Assembly: GCA_937973565.1 (NCBI GenBank)
Contig: CALJKQ010000050.1
Span: forward strand, 1 to 15,212
Direction of reading: 5' to 3'
From: an uncultured Saprospiraceae bacterium
Lineage (GTDB): Bacteria; Bacteroidota; Bacteroidia; Chitinophagales; Saprospiraceae
DNA: 15,212 nucleotides
The notes beneath the pieces are model-generated. The model was not told the DNA's origin, ran no database searches, and saw only the letters and a program-made list of their open reading frames with translations. Below, piece after piece: positions 8,201-15,212 of this stretch. Both the position numbers and the translations under genes were made by a program. How positions within the stretch are numbered: the stretch's first letter is position 1; each line of letters starts with the position of its first letter.

Positions 8201-11200
8201 TGATGCCGGTTTTTACAGAAAGGCTTGCATTGGGGATTTTATCTGGTTGGACAACAATGAAGACGGAATTCAGAATGGCACAGATGGTGGACTCAGCGAT
8301 GTAATGGTGATCCTGTACGATGATCAGGACAACCAGGTTGAAATATTTGTAAGCAATGGTGAGGGGGAATACCATTTTTGTGGATTGAAACCGGGCCGTT
8401 ACTATATGACGGCTACTCCCAAAGAAGGTTATTTCCCAACCGATACAGGTACCGGATCTGCATTGCAGAATTTTGGTAATGGAATATATAAAACCCCATT
8501 ATTTACCGTTCAATCCGGTGATGATATAAGCGACCTTGACCTTGGCTTCGTCTATAAGCCGGAAGCCGATATTTGCGGACTTGTGTTTGAGGATCAGAAT
8601 GCAGACGGTCGGCTGAGCGCAGGTGAAAACGGCATTGCTCAAGTAAAGGTTGAATTGGTAGATAAAGATTTTAATACGTTAACCGAAACCTTCACCGATG
8701 CTGAGGGCAAATATTGTTTTCAGGCATTATTGCCGGGTGATTATTATGTGCGCTTTTACATTGCAGATAGCCTTCAATTTACAGATGCCAATATAGGATC
8801 GGATGATTTGGACAGCGATGCCGAAGGCATCGTGGATTTGGCCGTCACCCAGGTGGTAAGTCTGGCCGCTGCAACCAATCGGAACGATGTTTTCGCCGGT
8901 CTTACCCACCGAAGCAGCATTTCCGGTTTAACCTGGTTTGACTTTGCCAAAGACGGCATCATCAATGGGACAGAACCCGGCATACCCGGCATTTCAGTTG
9001 AATTGCTGGATCAAACAGGCAGTTTGATAACCTCGACCACTACCTCCTTGAATCCGGCGGGTTCTTTTTCTTTTTCTAAATTGGTAAAGGGAACCTACCG
9101 ACTGAAATATCAAGTGAATCCCAATTTTGATTTTACCCTGAAGGGAGTAGATCCGATTTTAGGATCCATTGCCAATGCAGACGGAAGCAGTGATTTGCTT
9201 GTTGTCTTACCCAATAAGAACATAGAAAATGCCAATGCAGGGTATGCTTTGAAAGGAGGAGGCATAGAGGGGAAAATCTGGTTGGATGTCAATAAAAATA
9301 AAGAACAGGATAGCAATGATGAGGCCATCATTCTTACCACGGTGACACTTTATGATGTTGCGGGTCAGCCTGTTAAATCAACGCAAACCGATTTGGAAGG
9401 AAGGTATGAATTTTTTCCATTGGATGCCGGTATGTACTATGTAGTATTCGATACAGCAGCAATTCATTCCTTTGTGATGTCGGATCCTTTGTTTTTGCAA
9501 TCCGATGTCAACCATGAAAATGGAAGGGGCAGTACCCGGTTTATTACGGTAGTCAATGGAAGTATAGAATCGGGCATTGATGCCGGCGTCTTCGATATAC
9601 GCTCTTCTGTGACCGGTTTTGTATTTGAAGATAAGAATGGCAATGGCCAATTTGGTTCCATGGATTCGCTTTGGGAAGGAGTTACCGTCAATTTATGGAA
9701 AGAGGGAGTTGTGGTAAACACCACTCAAAGTGAAGTTGACGGTTCCTATCGTTTTGAAAACCTGATGCCGGGCAACTACCAGGTAGAAATGGTAAACACT
9801 GATACATTATATACAACAGCATTTTATCAGTTTCAGGGAGCAGATACCCTATTGGACAGTGACATTCTGACCAACGGATTTTCAGATACATTGACGCTGG
9901 GTATATGTGATATGTTGGCAGGTATCAACGGAGGATTCAGAGGTTTCGGCAAGATCATCGGCGAAGGTTTTGTAGATGAAAATGAAAACGGACTGAATGA
10001 TGACGACATAGAGGCGCTCAATGACATCCAGGTAAGTCTGGTTGATGTATTCAATCAGATAGTGTTTATGGATACCACCCGGATCATAGAAGGCAAGCCG
10101 GGCTTTTTTGCCTTTGATAAGGTTCCTGCGGGTAGTTACAAATTAAAAATCAAAAGACCTTTGTTTTATGTGTTCACCCTTCAAAATCAAGGAGGAGGAG
10201 CTCAGGAAGACATTGATTCTGATGTGATATTGACGGGCAATGCTTTTGCCTATTCTGATTTCATACAGCTGGTAAAAGATGGAATTGTGGATGATCAGGA
10301 TTTTGGCCTTGTCTTCCGAACTCCTGCCATTTCATCCATCAATGGAAAAGTATGGAAGGAGGTGAATGCAGATGGCTTGCGTACTGTGGGAGAACCGCCA
10401 CTTGCCGGTAGGGTATTAACTTTGTTCAAATCAGATGGCAGCCAGGTTGGGCAGCAGGTAACCAATGAAATGGGTGAATATCGTTTTGATATGCTGATCG
10501 AAGGTTTTTATTATATAAAAGCAGCGTTGGCACCGGGCGAAACCTATACCTATTATAAAGAAGGAAATGATCCGACCATAGATTCAGATTTTAGTTCAAA
10601 CTATAAAGAAGATGCCAGCCTTTTGTTTTACCTGGGAATTTCCGCAGATACTACCAACCTGGATTTGGGTATTACCGAAGAATTGGTTTTTGGGGATTTT
10701 GTATGGGATGATCTCAACGACGATGGCATTCAGAATGCTCAGGAACCGGGAATTGAAAATGTCAATGTATCGGTGGTAAGGGCTGATGGCAAAGTAGTTC
10801 GAAGCGCTACATCAGGGGCAGCAGGAGCATATACCATCAACAGAATACCTTCCGGAAATCACCGCATTGTTTTTGACATTCCGGAAGGGTACAGTGCATC
10901 TCATAAGCAGGCCGGTGGATCGGCCATAGACAGTGATATCAATGAAGATGGCAGAACCGATCTTGCCTTTTTTCCTGCTCCGGCTATAAGGAATGACATT
11001 GATGCCGGTTTTGTGAAGAATGCCACCATTGGAGATTTCGTGTGGATAGATTTCAATGCCAACGGCATTCAAAATACGGGTGAACCCGGTAAAGACAGCA
11101 TAGTGATCAGGTTGTACGATGAAATGGGTAATTTGGTGAAAACCACACAAAGTTTCACGGAAATGGCCACCGGGGTGCAGGGCCGATACAAATTTGACAA

Positions 11201-11996
11201 TGTCAGGCCGGGGACTTATTTTATAGAATTTGTAATTCCGCAAGGATATAAAATAGTGCCCAATAATATGGGTGATGATGAGACCGATTCCGATATAGAT
11301 GAAATCGGAGTGGTTTCGTTATTAACTGTATTGCCCGGTGAAGTTATTACCCATATTGACGCAGGCATATTTTTGCCGGGATGCATTGGCAACAGGGTTT
11401 GGATTGATGCGGATAAAAACGGCATTCAGGATGCAGGGGAAACGGGATTACCCAACACAGAGGTAAAGTTGTTCCGATCCAACGGTGTTCTCGTTGCTTC
11501 AGGAACTACCAACGAAGAAGGTATGTATCAATTCAATGATCTTCCACAAGGGCTATATTTCTGTGAATTTGTAGTTGATCCTTCGTACATATTTACGATA
11601 ACCGATCAGGGTGATGAGGCTACCGATTCAGATGCTGATGCAACGGGGGTAACACCTTTGATTTCATTGGCCCATGGGGCGAAATATTTTGATCTGGATG
11701 CCGGTGTTTACCTTGAAAATGGGGGAATTGAAGAAAAGCCGGTGGGTATCATAGAAGTCGGTCAGGATGAATTGACCATTTCTCCGAATCCGGCCAATTT
11801 TGAAACCAACGTATTGGTTCCTACAAATGCGGGAAAAGTTTGGATGCAGGATGCCACGGGCAAGGTGATCCAGGTATGGACTGCCAGTGGTATATCTCAG
11901 CGGGTTGACCTAAGAAATCTGAGAGCCGGTATTTATTACATCTCTTATAAAACCGGGCACGGCATTGAGACCAAACAGCTTATTAAGGTTGATTAA
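5286..11996 (+). CDS. Giant secreted protein with sixteen SdrD B-like modules and a T9SS sorting domain
   Basis: A 2236-residue protein, presumably a surface adhesin, stalk or matrix component; the role is inferred. Residues 1-30 are a signal peptide (core LLPFYLILFSI, cleavage after VKAQ). Residues about 45-210 form a beta-rich domain with FGFNLPQGAIIKGIKVNLEG, W-S-Y-G and FGLSIDL segments, resembling jelly-roll domains of secreted and phage proteins. Residues about 215-293 hold a PKD-like segment (MWQVPQGFEW) with six cysteines that could form disulfides. From 296 to 2142 come sixteen modules of about 115 residues, each opening like LGDFVWEDSNYNGIQDAGE and closing with an S-D-x-D stretch and D-L-D-x-G-F. 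These match SdrD B-like (Cna B-type) domains; the D-x-N-x-N-G-x-x-D loop is a likely calcium site. Residues about 2160-2236 are a T9SS type A sorting domain (LTISPNPANFETNVLV, ending KQLIKVD). It is the first gene after a divergent promoter region, followed 73 bp later by the TPR/TonB-like gene. Confidence 0.92.
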   Translation: MGLLRENCSHLGRLLPFYLILFSIQWVKAQSICTVRVAVEPNVTSVLSKPTKAEQISISGQKNWEMTEKAITSDDAWATLDLPGQFYSSTLKLSQFGFNLPQGAIIKGIKVNLEGKRSGNGTLKEYGIRLSSQSTQSANMAGKGFNASNVWAKSSTDRKWSYGYEDQLWGMNWNAAMINDPSFGLSIDLINFSTQAVKAELDAVTIEVFYEPLPTFCLTDVFSVYVDQRPDGCKYMWQVPQGFEWTSKSTNHYIVDFKASYAQPGIYPFCVDIYGFNNEYLASCCRDIRIRNCTPSTLGNFVWNDFNYNGLQDSGEPGIKDVKVELYSNANTLIQTATTNAAGQYQFTNITEGSYYVTVKLPADYITTAPNATDANTNSDFVPNTNSSDIFFLPYGSNRTDLDFGLVKKMKLGDFVWEDSNYNGIQDAGESGIAGVTVKLYNEIGNPVGQTTTDAAGKYSFDNLPASIYEVEFLLSATYLPTLYQQGSATANSDVKTNFRTGLLNFQNSTSQPGVDAGFYRYASLGDFVWNDKNLDGKQAANETGTEGLRIYLINANGVLLDSTDTDTEGHYQFDSLTPGKYKVKIDLPSATKPTLTSAAPNGSKLEEVNGMFVSQEVTLTSNQYYDQLDLGYIDINSIIGGLVFRDFNNNGSKETNEPGIEAIQVTLFDDNLQIVNTIATTTTGEYRFDNLLQGNYFVSFEIADSLQFTDADVAADDIDSDVLDRIGIGFTDVVSLAAADTLSHVFAGVCRRSSVGDRVWEDRDFNGIQDLGEPGIEGVTVYLLDNTGTLLDQTQTDTEGKYTFQFVVTGAYQIQFEYPATYRTTQQGIGNDQLNSDVDATGLVDAVSVLLGIDNMDLDAGLVKILNLGDFVWEDLNANGLQEAGEPGLDQVEIIALDKNGVELDRTLSNSNGAYNFSNLPSIDVSLTFNAPSGFVATQNLSTPADINSDINISGSTGLLSLAGQSSIDDVDAGFYRKACIGDFIWLDNNEDGIQNGTDGGLSDVMVILYDDQDNQVEIFVSNGEGEYHFCGLKPGRYYMTATPKEGYFPTDTGTGSALQNFGNGIYKTPLFTVQSGDDISDLDLGFVYKPEADICGLVFEDQNADGRLSAGENGIAQVKVELVDKDFNTLTETFTDAEGKYCFQALLPGDYYVRFYIADSLQFTDANIGSDDLDSDAEGIVDLAVTQVVSLAAATNRNDVFAGLTHRSSISGLTWFDFAKDGIINGTEPGIPGISVELLDQTGSLITSTTTSLNPAGSFSFSKLVKGTYRLKYQVNPNFDFTLKGVDPILGSIANADGSSDLLVVLPNKNIENANAGYALKGGGIEGKIWLDVNKNKEQDSNDEAIILTTVTLYDVAGQPVKSTQTDLEGRYEFFPLDAGMYYVVFDTAAIHSFVMSDPLFLQSDVNHENGRGSTRFITVVNGSIESGIDAGVFDIRSSVTGFVFEDKNGNGQFGSMDSLWEGVTVNLWKEGVVVNTTQSEVDGSYRFENLMPGNYQVEMVNTDTLYTTAFYQFQGADTLLDSDILTNGFSDTLTLGICDMLAGINGGFRGFGKIIGEGFVDENENGLNDDDIEALNDIQVSLVDVFNQIVFMDTTRIIEGKPGFFAFDKVPAGSYKLKIKRPLFYVFTLQNQGGGAQEDIDSDVILTGNAFAYSDFIQLVKDGIVDDQDFGLVFRTPAISSINGKVWKEVNADGLRTVGEPPLAGRVLTLFKSDGSQVGQQVTNEMGEYRFDMLIEGFYYIKAALAPGETYTYYKEGNDPTIDSDFSSNYKEDASLLFYLGISADTTNLDLGITEELVFGDFVWDDLNDDGIQNAQEPGIENVNVSVVRADGKVVRSATSGAAGAYTINRIPSGNHRIVFDIPEGYSASHKQAGGSAIDSDINEDGRTDLAFFPAPAIRNDIDAGFVKNATIGDFVWIDFNANGIQNTGEPGKDSIVIRLYDEMGNLVKTTQSFTEMATGVQGRYKFDNVRPGTYFIEFVIPQGYKIVPNNMGDDETDSDIDEIGVVSLLTVLPGEVITHIDAGIFLPGCIGNRVWIDADKNGIQDAGETGLPNTEVKLFRSNGVLVASGTTNEEGMYQFNDLPQGLYFCEFVVDPSYIFTITDQGDEATDSDADATGVTPLISLAHGAKYFDLDAGVYLENGGIEEKPVGIIEVGQDELTISPNPANFETNVLVPTNAGKVWMQDATGKVIQVWTASGISQRVDLRNLRAGIYYISYKTGHGIETKQLIKVD
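6171..11711 (+). repeat. Array of sixteen SdrD B-like protein modules
   Basis: Coding-level repeat. Modules start at about residues 296, 412, 523, 637, 754, 867, 980, 1094, 1210, 1325, 1440, 1555, 1683, 1800, 1913 and 2032, so the period is 111-119 residues except module 12 with 128. The period averages about 346 bp. DNA identity between most modules is low, so the array is old and held together by selection at the protein level. Modules 1, 2, 5, 6, 14, 15 and 16 keep the full N-G-(I/L)-Q-(D/N/E)...GE(P/S/T)G motif. Modules 10 to 13 are degenerate: the third-turn GEPG is lost in 10, 11 and 12, and module 13 has WKEVNADG in place of W-x-D-x-N-x-NG. Confidence 0.9.
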
Positions 11997-12069
11997 TGAG
12001 ATACATTATCAAAAAATTAACACTTGTAACGTCTAAAAAAGCGTTATACAAATCATAAATCATTGATAA

Positions 12070-13158
12070 ATGAAACGAATTACATTTTTATGCATCTTAT
12101 TGATGGCAAGTTCCAGCCTTGTCAGAGGTCAGCAACTTGATGAAGAGATAGGATTCAAGCTTGTGAAAGCAGAATACCTTATCAATACAGAGAGATTTGA
12201 AGATGCCATACGGGAGTTGAATGCCGTAATTCAAGAGAATCCCAATTTCAAAAACGCCTTATTGCTTAGGGCAGAAACCAAATATAAACTGGCTGCCTAT
12301 AAAGGAGCAAAAACAGATGCATTGGAATATATAAATGTTCATGGTATCACCGGCAAAGCTTCCTCCATCCTGGGAAAGTCGGAATACGGTTTGGGCAATA
12401 ATGATGCTGCGCTCAATTCCATTTCAGCCTCCATTGCTTTGGGCGAAAAAGATGTCAGACTCCATGAAATCAGGGCAGAAATTTATGAACAAAAGAATCA
12501 AAAATTGAGTGCTTGCGAAGAATGGCAGGCTGCTGCCAAACTGGGTAGTACAAAAGCTGCCATCAATGCCAGAAAACTGTGTGGTATGAAGGCAGATGTA
12601 CCTGTGCAGCAAAGTCCGACCCAGGCAGAACATAATGATGACAATGACAATGGGCATTACGAACAGCAACATAACAATCCTGTGAACGAAGTGAAAGATA
12701 CCAGCCTGGTTCAACAGGGAGAGGTAATCACAGAAGGCAAACACGAAGAAGGTGTTGAATCGTCAGATTCTACCAGACAGGGTGACGACATGACAAAAAC
12801 CGCTCCTGTAAGCGAGCCGGTAGATATGCTTTTGCCGGAAGAAGACAATACGGTCAACAGCATCATCATCGATGAAGAATTAACCCTTGAGATTTTTGGC
12901 CAAGGTTTGGGAAAAAGAAGGGTACTCGAAAGACCCAGCATTTTGATCCTGGCTGAAAAGGATGGTGTAGTGACGGTTGAGGTGTGTGTCAATGCCAGTG
13001 GTACCGTTGACTACGCCGAATTTGTAGCAGCCAAATCTTCGCTGAACCAAAACAGTTTGGTGTCACTTGCCATCAGAAAAGCCAAGGAATTTTGGTTTGA
13101 AGACTCTGATTATCCAAAACAGTGTGGATACATTCGATTCAAAATCAAGGGCAGTTAA
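12070..13158 (+). CDS. Secreted TPR protein with TonB C-terminal-like domain
   Basis: A 362-residue protein beginning with a signal peptide (core FLCILLMASSSL, cleavage near VRGQ, residue 21). Residues about 27-172 are tetratricopeptide-like helical repeats: AEYLINTERFEDAIRELNAV, LLRAETKYKLAAYKGAK, LGKSEYGLGNNDAAL, and a last Sel1-like ACEEWQAAAKLGSTKAA. Residues about 175-260 are a polar, acidic, low-complexity linker rich in D, N, E, H, Q and T. Residues about 288-362 resemble the TonB C-terminal fold: GVVTVEVCVNASGTVDYAEF, an alpha-helical AIRKAKEFWF and CGYIRFKIKG at the end. C306 and C352 sit in the two outer strands and could pair. Unlike a true TonB it has a cleavable signal and no evident inner-membrane anchor, so energy transduction is doubtful and a peptidoglycan- or partner-binding role is as likely. 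It follows the giant module protein at 73 bp and is probably co-transcribed with it. Confidence 0.82.
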   Translation: MKRITFLCILLMASSSLVRGQQLDEEIGFKLVKAEYLINTERFEDAIRELNAVIQENPNFKNALLLRAETKYKLAAYKGAKTDALEYINVHGITGKASSILGKSEYGLGNNDAALNSISASIALGEKDVRLHEIRAEIYEQKNQKLSACEEWQAAAKLGSTKAAINARKLCGMKADVPVQQSPTQAEHNDDNDNGHYEQQHNNPVNEVKDTSLVQQGEVITEGKHEEGVESSDSTRQGDDMTKTAPVSEPVDMLLPEEDNTVNSIIIDEELTLEIFGQGLGKRRVLERPSILILAEKDGVVTVEVCVNASGTVDYAEFVAAKSSLNQNSLVSLAIRKAKEFWFEDSDYPKQCGYIRFKIKGS

Positions 13159-13159
13159 A

Positions 13160-13225
13160 GAAAAAGCATCGGTTCAAACAACGGTCTTTAGTCCGATGTT
13201 TGAACCGTATTTCATCTCTTTTTTT
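13160..13225. terminator. Bidirectional terminator between convergent genes
   Basis: A strong hairpin spans 13170-13207: an 11-bp perfect stem (CGGTTCAAACA with TGTTTGAACCG), one A-A mismatch, then three more pairs (CGG with CCG) around an 8-base loop. On the minus strand it is followed by ATGCTTTTTCTTT; on the plus strand by a more distant T-run at 13217-13225. It begins 12 bp past the plus-strand stop at 13158 and 5 bp past the minus-strand stop at 13212, so it can end both transcripts, with the better U-tract for the minus one. Confidence 0.85.
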
Positions 13226-14744
13226 GGATTTCCTCTCTGATGGTAGTGCCATTGATTTTGGCGTCCAGCCATGCAATGATGTCAAGATAAAGGAAGGGCC
13301 TCTTTTCATAAGGATGGATACTGTAAGGTACAAGGCGATTGCGCAGCGCTACAAATTCTTTTTTAATATCCGAGGGAACCAGTGCAGGTGTTTTACGCAG
13401 AAAGGACAAAATTTCCCGCTGTACGCCTTGTAGGTCCTCCATATTGCTTAAGAACCTGAACACAGATCTGATTTGATGACTTAGCAGCACCTCATTTCCC
13501 AATTCATAATGGACAATGAGCGCCAATATTCTGGCGAAACACTGTATGTCTTGTCGGATTTTTGAGTTGGGTGCATTGATGATTTGATTGAGACAGGTGA
13601 GTGCGCCATCATAATCATCCGCACCAAAATAGACACAACCCAGTTTGTAGTATAAAACCATTACCCGGCTCTCTTCCCAATCGTAATCATTTTTCTTTAG
13701 GAGATGCTCCAGCGTTTTTAGTTCAGGATTTTTTATTTGGTAATTGCCTGTTAAAAAAATATAATTTAACTGGTGCAGGTAAAAATACTGATGAAAATGA
13801 GATCTGTCTGTTTCACTCCATTTGGTTAGATTTTGTTCTCCAAATGTTTTATATTTTAGCAAATAAGTTTTGAATTTTTCTTTTTTATCTGCCATATACA
13901 AAGCATTCAGTGCATTGTGCATCCCTTTAAGGTAAAGTGAAGTATCGGCCGTTATCATCCTGGGGTCGGCTTCAAAACAATCTACCCATTTTTGAGCGTA
14001 TTTATAATAACCCGCAAAATCCTGGATCATATGGTGGTACCACACATGGCATTGGTAGTAATAAACTTTTTCATAAAAGTCGAGATTCCGGGGGTTCGTT
14101 TGAGGTATGTGACTTCGAAAAAAATGATCAATGTAATGGTAGTCATTTTGGTCCTTTACATACCCATTTTTGAGGTACAGAGAGTACAATGATATGGAGA
14201 GGTTGCTGTATTCATTTTGGGTGATCAGGTTTTGTACCAGATCATCTCCCTGTTTTTTAATGAGATTTGATTTCGTGAAATTGGTTGCGCCGGGCATTTG
14301 ATTTTCTATTGTCCGCTCAAAATCATGGACATGGTATAGCAAGGGCTGGTTATGGATGGCGAGGGCATATTTTTTGGCCTTTTCCAGGCTTTCCTGGGCT
14401 GCTTTGGGAAGCCCTCTCGATAATAAGATTCGGGCATTGTCTATGCAATCCCTGGCTGCAATATCTTCAAAATTATTTTTATCCAAACGCCTGAGGGTGC
14501 TGAGCAATTGATCGTATAAGACAGCTTTGAGATTGGGCAGCTGTGATTTCTTAATGGATGGATTTTTCTCAAGCAGAACATCTTCGCGAAAATCCTTTCT
14601 GCTTTCAATAAAATCAAATAATAAGAGGTAACGTTTTTCATCTGCCACACCCAACCGACCGGCAAACAAACGGAAACTTCTTTTTTCGGCTTTGCTCAGC
14701 GAGTGAATGAGTTCTACAAGATGTTCCGTCTTTTGTTTAGGCAT
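13212..14744 (-). CDS. Conserved hypothetical protein, helical repeat-like
   Basis: A 510-residue protein without signal peptide or membrane segment, so cytoplasmic. It opens with ELIHSLSKAEKRSFRLFAGR (11-30), then RYLLLFDFIESRK; this opening resembles a family of uncharacterised proteins found in Bacteroidota, recognised from memory only. The rest looks almost entirely alpha-helical, with degenerate TPR-like segments such as ARILLSRGLPKAAQESLEKAKKY (about 99-121) and LGCVYFGADDYDGALTCLNQI (about 369-389). It is rich in aromatic residues (many Tyr, Phe and His). Such a scaffold suggests protein-protein binding, but no catalytic motif is visible and no function is assigned. The ATG at 14744 lies 24 bp after the stop of the carbonic anhydrase gene, so both may share a transcript that ends at the hairpin just past 13212. 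Confidence 0.8.
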   Translation of the reverse strand: MPKQKTEHLVELIHSLSKAEKRSFRLFAGRLGVADEKRYLLLFDFIESRKDFREDVLLEKNPSIKKSQLPNLKAVLYDQLLSTLRRLDKNNFEDIAARDCIDNARILLSRGLPKAAQESLEKAKKYALAIHNQPLLYHVHDFERTIENQMPGATNFTKSNLIKKQGDDLVQNLITQNEYSNLSISLYSLYLKNGYVKDQNDYHYIDHFFRSHIPQTNPRNLDFYEKVYYYQCHVWYHHMIQDFAGYYKYAQKWVDCFEADPRMITADTSLYLKGMHNALNALYMADKKEKFKTYLLKYKTFGEQNLTKWSETDRSHFHQYFYLHQLNYIFLTGNYQIKNPELKTLEHLLKKNDYDWEESRVMVLYYKLGCVYFGADDYDGALTCLNQIINAPNSKIRQDIQCFARILALIVHYELGNEVLLSHQIRSVFRFLSNMEDLQGVQREILSFLRKTPALVPSDIKKEFVALRNRLVPYSIHPYEKRPFLYLDIIAWLDAKINGTTIREEIQKKR

Positions 14745-14768
14745 TGCAATTCAATACAAACATCAAAG

Positions 14769-15212
14769 TCACTGTATCCTGTAAATTTCCATGATTTTGG
14801 CCAACAGCCGTCTGAAATCAATCTGTAAATCTTTGAGCTTTCCGGTTTTTACATCGAAGACCCAGCCATGCACCTCCAGTCCATATTCCTTGTGGGCTCT
14901 TTGAACGGCAGCTGTTTTGATGAGATTCAGACATTGCTCCTGGACGTTGAGTTCAATGAGTCTGTTGTATTTGTCTTCCTCATTGATGAATGTATCCAAT
15001 TCATCTTTATAGGTTCTATACACATCCCGGATGTTGCGCAGCCAGGGATTGAGAATACCCAGGTCTTTACTTTGCATCGCTGCCTTGACACCTCCACAGT
15101 AATAATGACCACAGACGATGACATGTTTGACTTTCAGGTGGTCGATGGCGTAGTTGATCACAGACATGGCATTGAGGTCAATGCTCACCACCATATTGGC
15201 AAAGATCGGAAG
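14769..15212 (-). CDS. can: Beta-class carbonic anhydrase (5' end missing)
   Basis: The C-terminal two thirds of a zinc enzyme that interconverts carbon dioxide and bicarbonate in the cytoplasm. Visible landmarks are ANMVVSIDLNAMSVINYAI, corresponding to the (R)N-x-AN-x-V....D-L-N segment of E. coli Can, the zinc-site motif CGHYYCGGV (His and Cys ligands in codons at about 15096-15107), LNPWLRNIRDVY, the ELNVQEQCLNL segment and HGWVFDVKTGKLKDL. The first zinc ligand (C-x-D-S-R) lies beyond the window. An ATG at 15194 is internal and not the real start. The six codons before it read LPIFAN where the family has HRN(I/V)AN; this fits the final ten bases being adapter rather than genome (see findings), so the true gene sequence ends at about 15202. 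Assigned to the Can type by resemblance to the E. coli enzyme. Confidence 0.93.
   Translation of the reverse strand, partial: LPIFANMVVSIDLNAMSVINYAIDHLKVKHVIVCGHYYCGGVKAAMQSKDLGILNPWLRNIRDVYRTYKDELDTFINEEDKYNRLIELNVQEQCLNLIKTAAVQRAHKEYGLEVHGWVFDVKTGKLKDLQIDFRRLLAKIMEIYRIQ
15203..15212 (+). other. Probable residual Illumina adapter at the contig end
   Basis: The final ten bases are AGATCGGAAG, identical to the first ten bases of the standard Illumina TruSeq adapter. They replace codons expected to encode the conserved HRN(I/V) of beta carbonic anhydrase. The two bases before them (AA at 15201-15202) still fit an Ile or Val codon. Confidence 0.8.

Noticed and set aside
5543..11425. Many antisense frames of 60-150 codons across the giant gene
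   Set aside because: They follow from codon bias and repeated motifs of the plus-strand gene, show no family resemblance, and have no promoter or start context.
6171..11711. Array resembling a DNA tandem repeat or CRISPR-like structure
   Set aside because: The period is about 346 bp and the identity is at protein level with strong codon drift; there are no short identical repeats with unique spacers.
12025..12050. Inverted repeat TGTAACG ... CGTTATACA between the giant gene and the TPR gene as a terminator
   Set aside because: Pairing needs a two-base bulge, the stem is AT-rich and weak, and no T-run follows on the plus strand; read-through into the TPR gene is more likely.

Overview
The window reads as a contig from a member of the Bacteroidota, most likely a Saprospirales/Saprospiraceae-type bacterium. 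Three things point there: two proteins end in a type IX secretion system (T9SS) sorting domain with the PNP signature, two positions match the TAnnTTTG promoter element of this phylum, and several families are typical of it (propeller sensor proteins, DUF4252, SdrD B-like module giants, a TPR protein with a TonB-like end). The genus is inference. The last ten bases match the start of the common Illumina adapter, so the right edge looks like an assembled contig end.

Left part, all minus strand: a NarL/LuxR-type response regulator (1778-2419) is followed 31 bp downstream by a secreted or membrane two-component propeller sensor with a GTG start (1-1746, cut by the window edge), presumably one signalling pair. 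Next comes a stand-alone gene for a DUF4252 protein fused to a T9SS sorting domain (2565-3314), with its own intrinsic terminator. Upstream of it is a three-gene run transcribed as peroxiredoxin, clpS, aat (5048 to 3518). ClpS and Aat are the recognition and tagging halves of the bacterial Leu/Phe N-degron pathway, and the peroxiredoxin stop overlaps the clpS start by one base.

Centre, plus strand: from a divergent promoter region (5106-5285) runs a 6.7 kb gene for a 2236-residue secreted protein. It has a signal peptide, an N-terminal beta-rich region, sixteen SdrD B-like modules of about 115 residues, and a T9SS sorting domain. It is followed 73 bp later by a secreted TPR protein with a low-complexity linker and a TonB C-terminal-like domain (12070-13158). 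These two probably form one surface or envelope unit.

Right part, minus strand: a convergent, probably bidirectional terminator separates the TPR gene from a 510-residue cytoplasmic protein of unknown function (13212-14744). Upstream of it on the same strand is the 5'-truncated gene for a beta-class carbonic anhydrase (14769-15212). No RNA genes, mobile elements, CRISPR arrays or phage genes were seen.
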